The notes beneath the pieces were generated by a model that was given only the letters and a program-made list of their open reading frames with translations, was not told where the DNA came from and ran no database searches. From NCBI GenBank assembly GCA_019359045.1, contig JAHHIA010000011.1:186001-250000 (forward strand): a stretch of 64,000 nucleotides of DNA. Direction: 5' to 3'. The translations under genes were made by a program, and so were the position numbers. The DNA is from Scytolyngbya sp. HA4215-MV1 (lineage in GTDB: Bacteria; Cyanobacteriota; Cyanobacteriia; Leptolyngbyales; Leptolyngbyaceae). Shown in pieces: positions 53,727 to 64,000 of the stretch. Each line of letters begins with the position of its first letter. Position 1 is the first letter of the stretch.

Positions 53727-54746
53727 TTAGTTCTTCGTCGTGGGGCTTTTGCCTCGACTGAGGCAACCGGGCTGTTCCTTTTCTACCTCTTTTGCCTGGG
53801 TCAGTGCTGCTATATCTTTGACAACCTGCAAAAACTCCTGGAGCACAGGCGATGAATCGTTGTTTCGCCAGACGATCGCAATTCGCTTGATCAAATTGAC
53901 TCCTTCAATCATCCGGTAAACCACGCCCTTACGCTGAAGGGTCTGCACACTACTGGGCAAAATTGCCAATCCCACTTCTCCCGCAACCAAGCTGAGAATG
54001 TTGATCGCCCAGGTAGCTTTGATATTTTGCACAATTTTGGGATGAAAGCCTGCCTGGTGGCACAAATGCACAAATTCCTGATAGAAGGGAACTGCTTCCA
54101 GGGGAGGCAAAATCAACGGTTCATTCATCAAGGTTTGAAGTGGGATTTGAGCGTGAGTCGCCAGGGGGTGGTTTTCAGGAATCACGACGATGAGTGGGTC
54201 ATCTAGGATTGGCAAAAACTGGAGATTGGGTTCGAGTGCCTGGAGACTGGGATAGCGACTATGGGGATTCAGGATGGTTTCAAACGCAGCATGAATCCGT
54301 CGATCACGCAATTCTTGAATTTGCTCAGGAACGGTGAGTTCGCGCAACTCCAATTCCACACCGGGGCGACGCCGGCGAAATTCGCGCAACAGATCTGGCA
54401 GGATGGTGTTGGTGATGGAACTGCTGATGCCCACAGCTAGCCAGCCCCGCTCTCCCCGATCGGCTTCTTGCGCTTTGACAATGGCGCGATCGAGGTGGGT
54501 TAGGACGAGTTGGGCTTCTTCCAAAAAGACTCGACCCGCATCAGTGAGTTGTAACGGTCGGCGTTTGCGATCAAACAATTCCACCTTTAGCATTTTTTCC
54601 AGCGCCCGAATCCGCTGACTTAAGGGCGGTTGTTCAATTTGCAATCGCTCCGCTGCCCGACTAAAGTTATTGTCGGCTTCTATCACAGCAAGGAAGTAAC
54701 AAATTTGGCGTAACTCAACCTGACTCAACTGTTGAAGGTTCAGCAT
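53727..54746 (-). CDS. LysR-type transcriptional regulator
   Basis: A 339-residue regulator. The N-terminal winged helix-turn-helix is RQICYFLAVIEADNNFSRAAERLQIEQPPLSQRIRALEKMLKVELF split over residues 13-58, then the co-inducer domain (WLAVGISSSITNTILPDLLREF; PLILPPLEAVPF). It is divergent from a sigma-like gene with a 109-bp gap containing a 12-bp inverted repeat, so it probably regulates both. The ligand is unknown; similarity to CatR/BenM-type start (LRQICYFLAV) is only general. Confidence 0.92.
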   Translation of the reverse strand: MLNLQQLSQVELRQICYFLAVIEADNNFSRAAERLQIEQPPLSQRIRALEKMLKVELFDRKRRPLQLTDAGRVFLEEAQLVLTHLDRAIVKAQEADRGERGWLAVGISSSITNTILPDLLREFRRRRPGVELELRELTVPEQIQELRDRRIHAAFETILNPHSRYPSLQALEPNLQFLPILDDPLIVVIPENHPLATHAQIPLQTLMNEPLILPPLEAVPFYQEFVHLCHQAGFHPKIVQNIKATWAINILSLVAGEVGLAILPSSVQTLQRKGVVYRMIEGVNLIKRIAIVWRNNDSSPVLQEFLQVVKDIAALTQAKEVEKEQPGCLSRGKSPTTKN

Positions 54747-54754
54747 AAAACACT

Positions 54755-54811
54755 CTATTATATCTTTGACGATATTCTGACTTCATCAAATTAGCATTGA
54801 AGATATAATAG
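54755..54811. promoter_or_regulatory. Inverted repeat in the LysR/sigma-like divergent promoter
   Basis: CTATTATATCTT at 54755-54766 and its exact complement at 54800-54811 flank 33 bp. The spacing suits a LysR-type regulator bound at two half-sites. TATAAT within the right arm (54804-54809) could serve as a -10 element for the rightward gene. Confidence 0.55.
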
Positions 54812-54855
54812 TTCGCCGATATAGTAAAGAGCAACCTCTACCAGCAGAAAAACTG

Positions 54856-55500
54856 ATGAGAGCGCTTGTAAGACCGTCCAAACTCGTAAGTCTGTCCCCA
54901 GAAGAAGAACTGCTGCGATCGCTCATTGCCGAAGCAAAACAGTATTCTCCAGGAAGTCTAAAGCGACAAAAGGCATTGACTCAGGTGATTCGATTGGTCA
55001 CGCCAAAGCTCTGGAAATCGAGTACGCCAGATTACAACGATGCCCTGCAACAAACCTGGGAATATTTCGCTCGCAATGTCGATCGATATAATCCCAATCT
55101 TGCCAGTGTTGTCACCTGGCTCAATCGTTACCTGCGCTGGCGGCTATCTGATCTGGCAAGTGCTCGCCAGGAAATTCCCTTTAGCCAATTTGGGCAGCCT
55201 GCGGATGGCGATCTCACCCCTTTTGAGAACATTCCAGACAAAACCGGAGACGCAACCTTACTCCTGACGGAAGTGTTGACCTGGATGCAAACCGACCCCA
55301 CGGGCGAACTACGAGCATTGCACATCCAAGATCACCCCGAAGTTACAGCGCAATTACTGCTGCTCAAACGGTTGCCCCCCCAAACTTCCTGGAAAAAGTT
55401 ATCTCAAGCCTATGGTATTCCGATTCCCACTCTGTCCAGTTTCTATCGGCGGCATTGTTTTCCCCGCTTACGCAACTTCAAAGACTTTGTGTCAATTTAA
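54856..55500 (+). CDS. Sigma-70-family-like (region 2) protein
   Basis: A 214-residue protein resembling small cyanobacterial sigma-like proteins. A helical region-2-type segment carries PDYNDALQQTWEYFARNVDRYNP and ASVVTWLNRYLRWRLSDLA. The C-terminus has a helix-turn-helix-like stretch SWKKLSQAYGIPIPTLSSFYRRHCFPRLRNF. This fits an ECF-type architecture but with weak -10-recognition consensus. It is divergent from the LysR gene. Whether it directs transcription is unknown. Confidence 0.65.
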   Translation: MRALVRPSKLVSLSPEEELLRSLIAEAKQYSPGSLKRQKALTQVIRLVTPKLWKSSTPDYNDALQQTWEYFARNVDRYNPNLASVVTWLNRYLRWRLSDLASARQEIPFSQFGQPADGDLTPFENIPDKTGDATLLLTEVLTWMQTDPTGELRALHIQDHPEVTAQLLLLKRLPPQTSWKKLSQAYGIPIPTLSSFYRRHCFPRLRNFKDFVSI

Positions 55501-55525
55501 CGAATTAACGGAAAAATCAAGGACT

Positions 55526-55906
55526 TTAGCCCTGCCCGATCGGTGTCTCGTCTTCACCCATTGGGTGTGCCTCCAACCAGGTGAGCAAGTCGTTCAAATG
55601 AGTGAAATCCAGCAAGGTTTCGATGCTTCTCGCTCTTCTGCCTTGGCTTCCTGGTATACCTGTGTTTTCTGTAAGGTTAGCCCCAGCATTGCTTCCACCT
55701 CCGCCCGACTCAGTTGCCCAAGCTTATAAACCATAATGGTTGTTACTAGTTCCATCATGGCACGACATACCCTGTCCGACGGTTCTACCTGTTGCGCGTG
55801 CTAACAAATGGCGTGCTTCTACGGGTGCTTGTGCTTCCTCCAATGTTATTAACACCATTAATGCAATGCCCAGAGGCAACTGGCGGATCTCACCTTTGCA
55901 TCAAAA
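55526..55906 (-). pseudogene. Remnant of an Rpn/DUF2887-type nuclease (PD-(D/E)XK transposase-like) gene
   Basis: Three minus-strand frame fragments read in series. From 55906: KGEIRQLPLGIALMVLITLEEAQAPVEARHLL. From 55758: MMELVTTIMVYKLGQLSRAEVEAMLGLTLQ. Then in a third frame a C-terminal piece with LLDFTHLNDLLTWLEAHP, ending at TAA 55526-55528. These match the C-terminal half of the cyanobacterial DUF2887 proteins as I remember them (ETILVYKLxQLSREEIxxMLG). The N-terminal nuclease half is missing and at least two frameshifts separate the pieces. Confidence 0.65.
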
Positions 55907-55940
55907 AGAGCAAAGATAAATACATTAGCAGGGGATGGAG

Positions 55941-59765
<3,825 letters not shown>

Positions 59766-59784
59766 GCAGGCGATTGAGCGTTCT

Positions 59785-61941
59785 TTAATCCCGACCCGAT
59801 CGCATCGACAAACTAATCCGCTTTAGCTTTTCATTCACCTCCAACACCCGCACCTTCACTACCTGACCGACTTTCACAATCTGTTTCGGATCACTGACAA
59901 AGCGATCGGCGAGTTGGGAAATGTGAACCAATCCATCTTGATGCACCCCAATATCCACAAACGCACCAAAGTTTGCCACGTTGGTGACAACGCCTTCGAG
60001 CATCATGCCCACTGTTAAATCTTTGAGTTCGGTAATGCCTTCTTTGAAAGTGGCGTAGGTGAATTGGGCACGGGGGTCACGTCCGGGTTTCTCCAATTCA
60101 CTCACAATGTCTCGCAGGGTGGGTTCGCCGATCGTGTCGGTGATGTAGCGTTTCAGGTTGGCTTTGAGCCGATCGGCAATCTTGGGGGCTTCGGTGAGGG
60201 GTAGGTTGAGATCGGTGGCGATCGTTTGCACCAGACTGTAACTTTCGGGATGCACTGCCGTGTTATCGAGCGGTTGTTTGCCGTTGCGAATGCGGAGAAA
60301 GCCTGCCGCTTGTTCAAACGCTTTGGGACCCAGTTTTGCCACTTTCAACAACTGTTTGCGTTCTTGGAAAGCTCCATTTTGATTGCGGTAAGCGACGATG
60401 TTGTTGGCGATCGCGGGCGTGATTCCCGATACGAAGGTGAGCAGTTCTTTGGAGGCGGTGTTGAGATCAACGCCGACATAGTTAACGCAACTTTCTACCG
60501 TTTCTTCCAGTTTTTGCTTCAACCGTTTTTGATCCACATCGTGTTGATACTGTCCCACTCCGATCGATTTGGGGTCGATTTTCACCAGTTCTGCCAGGGG
60601 ATCTTGCAGGCGACGGGCAATGCTGATGGCACCGCGCACCGTAATATCCAGGTCGGGAAACTCGGCGATCGCCACGGGACTGGCAGAGTAAATCGACGCG
60701 CCCGATTCGTTCACCATGACTTTGATCGGTTTGAGATCGAGGGTTTGCAAGACATCGCTGACGAAGGCATCGGTTTCGCGTCCGGCGGTGCCATTGCCGA
60801 TCGCGATCAGTTCAATCTGGTGAGTTTGAATCATCTTTGCCAGAGTGCGGGCAGCTTGCTGACGCTGATTGTCGGATTGGTGGGGAAAGATTGCCTGGTA
60901 TTCCAGAAACTTGCCCGTTTCACTGAGGGCAACCACTTTGCAGCCGGTACGAAAGCCCGGATCAACACCCAGGGTGGGTTTCATGCCTGCGGGAGATGCC
61001 AGTAACAGTTCTCGCAGGTTTGCCTCAAAGGTTTTGATCGATTCATCGTCTGCCCAGGCTTTTTTCTCGGTCAGGACGGCACTGACCAGGGAGGTTTTCA
61101 TCAAACGCTGGAAGGCATCTTTGAGCATTGCCTGGTAGAACTGGCGAACGACGCTGGCTTTGGTGCGGATGATTTGCGATTCCAGATAATTTTGCACGAA
61201 AGCTTCGTCGAAGCTGAGTTCCAGGGTCAGGACTGCTTCGGTTTCGCCGCGCAGCAATGCCAGCAAATTATGAGGAGCGATCGCATTTACTTTTGCCTGA
61301 AAGTTACGATACATCTCAAACTTGGTGCTACCTTCGGGAAAGTCGGCTTTGATCTTGGAGACAAACATGCCAGATTTCATCAGGTACTCGCGCAGGTAAG
61401 CCCGCAGGTCTGCCCGATCGCCGATCGCTTCTGCCAGAATGTCAGCGGCACCTTTGAGGGCTTCTTCGGCACTGTTTACCCCTTTGTCGGCAGCGATGTA
61501 TTTGGCGGCTTCCGCCTCCAGGGAGTTGATGGAGACGTTAGGGCGGTTGAGCGATTCCAGCCAGGTTGCCAGGGGTTCCAGTCCTTTTTCGCGGGCGATC
61601 GTGGCGCGGGTGCGGCGTTTGGGACGGTAGGGCAGGTAGAGGTCTTCCAGTTCGGTTTTTTGCAGGCAAGTTTCGATGCTGGCGCGCAGGTCGTCGGTGA
61701 GTTTGCCTTGCTCTGCGATCGCATTGAGGATAGCGGCTTTGCGGTCTTCTAGCTCGGTGAGATAAGTGTGGCGATCGAGCAGATCTCGCAGTTGCACTTC
61801 GGTCATCTCTCCGGTGCGTTCTTTGCGGTAGCGGGCGATGAAGGGGACGGTTGAACCTTCGGCTAGCAGTTCCAGGGCAGCTTCAATCTGGGCGGGACGC
61901 AGCGAGAGTTCGGTTGCCAGCAGGTGAGGGATGTTGAGCAT
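59785..61941 (-). CDS. tex: Tex family RNA-binding transcription accessory protein
   Basis: A 718-residue cytoplasmic protein of the normal Tex length. Order: helical N-terminus (PFIARYRKERTGEMTEVQLRDL), YqgF-like fold (LGVDPGFRTGCKVVALSETG), paired helix-hairpin-helix (LLTFVSGITPAIANNIVAYR), and a C-terminal S1 RNA-binding domain (VVTNVANFGAFVDIGVHQDGLVHISQL). Tex and eukaryotic Spt6 are related and act in transcription and RNA binding. It is convergent with the oxoprolinase, 19 bp apart. Confidence 0.95.
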   Translation of the reverse strand: MLNIPHLLATELSLRPAQIEAALELLAEGSTVPFIARYRKERTGEMTEVQLRDLLDRHTYLTELEDRKAAILNAIAEQGKLTDDLRASIETCLQKTELEDLYLPYRPKRRTRATIAREKGLEPLATWLESLNRPNVSINSLEAEAAKYIAADKGVNSAEEALKGAADILAEAIGDRADLRAYLREYLMKSGMFVSKIKADFPEGSTKFEMYRNFQAKVNAIAPHNLLALLRGETEAVLTLELSFDEAFVQNYLESQIIRTKASVVRQFYQAMLKDAFQRLMKTSLVSAVLTEKKAWADDESIKTFEANLRELLLASPAGMKPTLGVDPGFRTGCKVVALSETGKFLEYQAIFPHQSDNQRQQAARTLAKMIQTHQIELIAIGNGTAGRETDAFVSDVLQTLDLKPIKVMVNESGASIYSASPVAIAEFPDLDITVRGAISIARRLQDPLAELVKIDPKSIGVGQYQHDVDQKRLKQKLEETVESCVNYVGVDLNTASKELLTFVSGITPAIANNIVAYRNQNGAFQERKQLLKVAKLGPKAFEQAAGFLRIRNGKQPLDNTAVHPESYSLVQTIATDLNLPLTEAPKIADRLKANLKRYITDTIGEPTLRDIVSELEKPGRDPRAQFTYATFKEGITELKDLTVGMMLEGVVTNVANFGAFVDIGVHQDGLVHISQLADRFVSDPKQIVKVGQVVKVRVLEVNEKLKRISLSMRSGRD

Positions 61942-62007
61942 ACGGTCAAGGGAAGTAGCTGTTTCTGATCAGTACACGGTAGCACTTCCGTTGGCAAGAT
62001 GACTCTT

Positions 62008-62170
62008 AGAGGGTGTTTGAAAAGGTGTTAGCTGTGATTTTGAGCACTCAGGGATCCCCCCTAGCCCCCTTAAAAAGGGGGGGGAATGCCTTAAAGTCCC
62101 CCTTTTTAAGGGGGATTTAGGGGGATCGTGTTTGTTGCTACTTGTGAAAGGACTTTTAAAACATCCTCTT
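62008..62170. mobile_element. MITE copy 1
   Basis: A 163-bp non-coding element with terminal inverted repeats (AGAGGGTGTTTGAAAAG at the left; AGAGGATGTTTTAAAAG as the complement of the right end). The core is a G/C-rich nested palindrome (CCCCCTAGCCCCCTTAAAAAGG and TTAGGGGGATC). A related copy lies at 63759-63940 in the same orientation. Confidence 0.8.
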
Positions 62171-62286
62171 AGAAAGAGAGTTAATTGACCAAGTTATGTT
62201 TAATCATAGCTTTAGTAAATATTTTCCATCTCGATTAAGTATAGCTATAATTATTCATAAAAACTATCGACCTCCATTTAAGGTTA

Positions 62287-63477
62287 ATGCCTCCTCTCCT
62301 CTCTAGCACTGAGATTGATCTTCTTCGCTATTTTTTTGCTAAGAACCAGCATTCTTCGGGTTGGTTCTCAAACACTTCTCAAGTGCCTATCTGGACTCGG
62401 ATGGCATATGTTGATGTATTAAAAGATATACATGAACTACCTATTCATGGCATTCAAGAAAAACTTGGAGAGGTGGGTTCCATTGGAAAGCTTATTCCAA
62501 CACTTGCTGAATTAAGAGCTGCCAAAGTATTGGCAATCAGAGGTTTTGAAGTGGAACTCTTATCAGATAACGATCTAAGATTTCCAGGCAAAAAAACAAA
62601 ACATCCCGGACCATCGCCAGATTTACTTGTGAATCGCCAAAAACTTACATTGTTGGTTGAAGTTTCGAGCATGTCTAGAGATGAAACCGAACTTTCAGTA
62701 AATGAGAAAATCCAACCCTTACTTGAGGAAAAAGATCTTGTTCTGTCCATAGAGTATTCAGAACATCTTTCTGAGTTAGCAGTAGATTATAACGATAGAA
62801 CAGATAAGGAAAATTTGTTTGATAATTTCGTAGATCGATTAAAAGAAAAACTTGAATCCATTAATAAAAATCAGTTACCTCTTGATTTTGTTCTAGATGC
62901 TTCAAAGGTATCTGTTGATTTGACTGCTCCAAGTTGGGGAAGAATTTCCAATACTAGTACTTCTTGGACATATGTTCCTAAAGAACGGTATATACATCAA
63001 ATTCAAAAAGTAGTGAAGAAAAAAGCTTCTAAACGTCAACCTAATTGGACAAATCAGTGTTTTTCATATCCTTTTTTAGTCTTTTTAGATTTAGGGCAAG
63101 CATCAGAGATTTACGATGCTGTATTTCCTGCCTTGTATGGATCTAGAACGTTGATAGACTGGTTGGAGCCTGAAGAGCTTGGTCCGCAACGAGTACGCTA
63201 TCCAAAATTTGTCATGGACAAGCTTCAAGGTGATCAACAAGAGTTACTTTGCAAGCTTGGATTTGACTCTCGGAGATATGTGCATATCAATGAACCTGGC
63301 TCCTTTGTAGTTGATGAAAATGTAAGGAGAAATGTTACCGGAGTTCTAACGATATTCAATAACAAAACAGAATGTTTCCCTAATCCATTTTGTGACGAAA
63401 TAATTCAGCTATCTAATCTTGCTGAAGTTCTTGATATACCACTTACATCTTCAGTAATTGATAATTCTTCTTTGTAG
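62287..63477 (+). CDS. AT-rich orphan gene, possible PD-(D/E)XK-fold protein
   Basis: A 396-residue soluble protein that I cannot assign to a named family. Residues 74-130 fit a restriction-like fold: ELRAAKVLAIRGFEVELL, Asp112 in PSPDLLVN and Glu125 in LLVEVSS. The usual Lys of the E-x-K motif is Ser127, so catalysis is uncertain. The rest is mixed alpha/beta with a SYPFLVFLDLG segment. Base composition is clearly richer in A+T than neighbouring genes, a sign of transfer. The gene is bounded by two MITE copies. A TATAAT at 62246-62251 could be its -10. No strong ribosome site precedes the ATG. Confidence 0.7.
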   Translation: MPPLLSSTEIDLLRYFFAKNQHSSGWFSNTSQVPIWTRMAYVDVLKDIHELPIHGIQEKLGEVGSIGKLIPTLAELRAAKVLAIRGFEVELLSDNDLRFPGKKTKHPGPSPDLLVNRQKLTLLVEVSSMSRDETELSVNEKIQPLLEEKDLVLSIEYSEHLSELAVDYNDRTDKENLFDNFVDRLKEKLESINKNQLPLDFVLDASKVSVDLTAPSWGRISNTSTSWTYVPKERYIHQIQKVVKKKASKRQPNWTNQCFSYPFLVFLDLGQASEIYDAVFPALYGSRTLIDWLEPEELGPQRVRYPKFVMDKLQGDQQELLCKLGFDSRRYVHINEPGSFVVDENVRRNVTGVLTIFNNKTECFPNPFCDEIIQLSNLAEVLDIPLTSSVIDNSSL

Positions 63478-63716
63478 TTAGCTGATAGATCTGCATCTGC
63501 TTGAAGACAACCAATAAACCCAGATTCTATAAAAATTTCCAGCGCCGTTTTACGAGGAGCTTCTAGTTGGTGATTAGGAGGAGCTTCTAGCTGGTGATAG
63601 TAAGCATCGATCGCGGCTTCAATCACAGCTTTAATCTCTTTCTGCTCCGTTTTTTGTTGAACCTGCTTGAGTTTCGATTCGTATTCAGCGTCCACTCGAT
63701 ATTGATTTGCATACAT
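63405..63716 (-). CDS. Antitoxin-like (ribbon-helix-helix type) protein, C-terminus probably replaced
   Basis: A 103-residue protein. YESKLKQVQQKTEQKEIKAVIEAAIDAYYHQL, RKTALEIFIESGFIGCL and DADLSANYKEEL match a cyanobacterial antitoxin family in my memory, whose tail usually continues from NYKEEL. Here the frame instead runs 73 bp antisense into the end of the AT-rich gene (residues SITEDVSGISRTSARLDS), so the original tail was probably cut off. A 24-bp internal duplication (NHQLEAP twice, about 63560-63600) is also visible. No toxin gene is adjacent within the window. Confidence 0.6.
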   Translation of the reverse strand: MYANQYRVDAEYESKLKQVQQKTEQKEIKAVIEAAIDAYYHQLEAPPNHQLEAPRKTALEIFIESGFIGCLQADADLSANYKEELSITEDVSGISRTSARLDS

Positions 63717-63758
63717 GCCTCAGAAGCCTCTAGCGCTCTCTCACCACTCAGTTACATG

Positions 63759-63940
63759 AAGGGCGTTTGAAAGGTGTTAGCTGTGATGTTGAGCACTCAG
63801 AGATCCCCCCTAAGCCCCCTTAAAAAGGGGAAACGGACTCAAAGTCCCCCTTTTTTCTGACGCAGCGGTGCGTCAGCACGGGGATTTAGGGGGATCGTAT
63901 GATTTGCTACTCACAATAGAACTTTTAAAACATCCTCTTA
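63759..63940. mobile_element. MITE copy 2, with an inserted palindrome
   Basis: The same element as at 62008-62170, 182 bp, in direct orientation. It contains an extra 20-bp palindrome (CTGACGCA gcgg TGCGTCAG, 63857-63876) where copy 1 has AAGGG. Confidence 0.8.
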
Positions 63941-64000
63941 TGACGCTGGCAAGGTGAAATTACCTGGCTCTAGTATATCTGAGTGCTAGAATTTCCGTAA

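Noticed and set aside
60226-61005. 259-codon open frame antisense to tex
   Set aside because: It opposes a highly conserved gene, has no family resemblance, and its length is explained by GC-rich codon use.

Overview
The window is chromosomal DNA of a cyanobacterium, probably a filamentous Leptolyngbya- or Oscillatoria-like lineage. The evidence is the very high frequency of the HIP1 octamer GCGATCGC, a photosynthetic-type ndhK, CHASE2/FecR/CHAT/NACHT gene families, heptanucleotide tandem repeats and REP-type palindromes. I found no rRNA, tRNA or CRISPR array. Species and function calls rest on family recognition from memory; no database search was run.

Layout. 0.06-4.0 kb: a P-loop ATPase followed by a TPR protein with about 12 near-identical 40-residue repeats. 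4-4.8 kb: a small membrane protein and a RelE-type toxin/antitoxin pair. 5.3-7.3 kb: branched-chain amino acid permease and ATPase (livM, livG). 8.1-11 kb: an isolated ndhK, a LapA-like protein and a phosphohexomutase. 11.1-15.3 kb: a glycosyltransferase/methyltransferase cluster, probably for surface polysaccharide. 15.4-22.2 kb is accessory: a PD-(D/E)XK-like protein, a RAYT transposase gene with an upstream nonsense codon and a REP palindrome inside its reading frame, a NACHT-HEAT NLR-like protein, a divergent 49-residue membrane protein, and several palindromic elements. 22.3-29.3 kb: CHASE2-adenylate cyclase, FecR protein, outer-membrane barrel and a second FecR protein with an Asn-Pro repeat tail, a plausible envelope-sensing module.

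29.5-36.5 kb: sugar-binding lipoprotein, a two-gene unit joining a restriction-like nuclease domain to a ParA stub and a ParB-like protein, ilvD, a [2Fe-2S] ferredoxin-cyclase fusion and a PCC-domain protein. 36.6-43.9 kb: pbpC, a secreted CHAT-TPR protein, a MAPEG protein, yajQ and a histone-deacetylase-family enzyme. 44-47.7 kb: a 1.2-kilo-residue STAND-like protein with an Arg-substituted P-loop, ASH and Ig-like repeats. 48-55.5 kb: BMP-type lipoprotein, SRPBCC protein, polysaccharide deacetylase/phosphodiester glycosidase fusion, GH57 branching enzyme, and a divergent LysR/sigma-like pair. 55.5-62 kb: a decayed Rpn/DUF2887 gene, a HyuA-HyuB oxoprolinase fusion and tex. 62-64 kb: an AT-rich nuclease-like gene and a clipped antitoxin gene between two copies of one MITE.

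The best candidates for undescribed biology are the NACHT-HEAT locus with its small membrane partner, the nuclease-ParA/ParB pair, the ferredoxin-cyclase lacking the usual base-specifying residues, and the MITE-flanked nuclease-like gene. A window-wide feature is short repeats inserted in frame within otherwise conserved enzymes.
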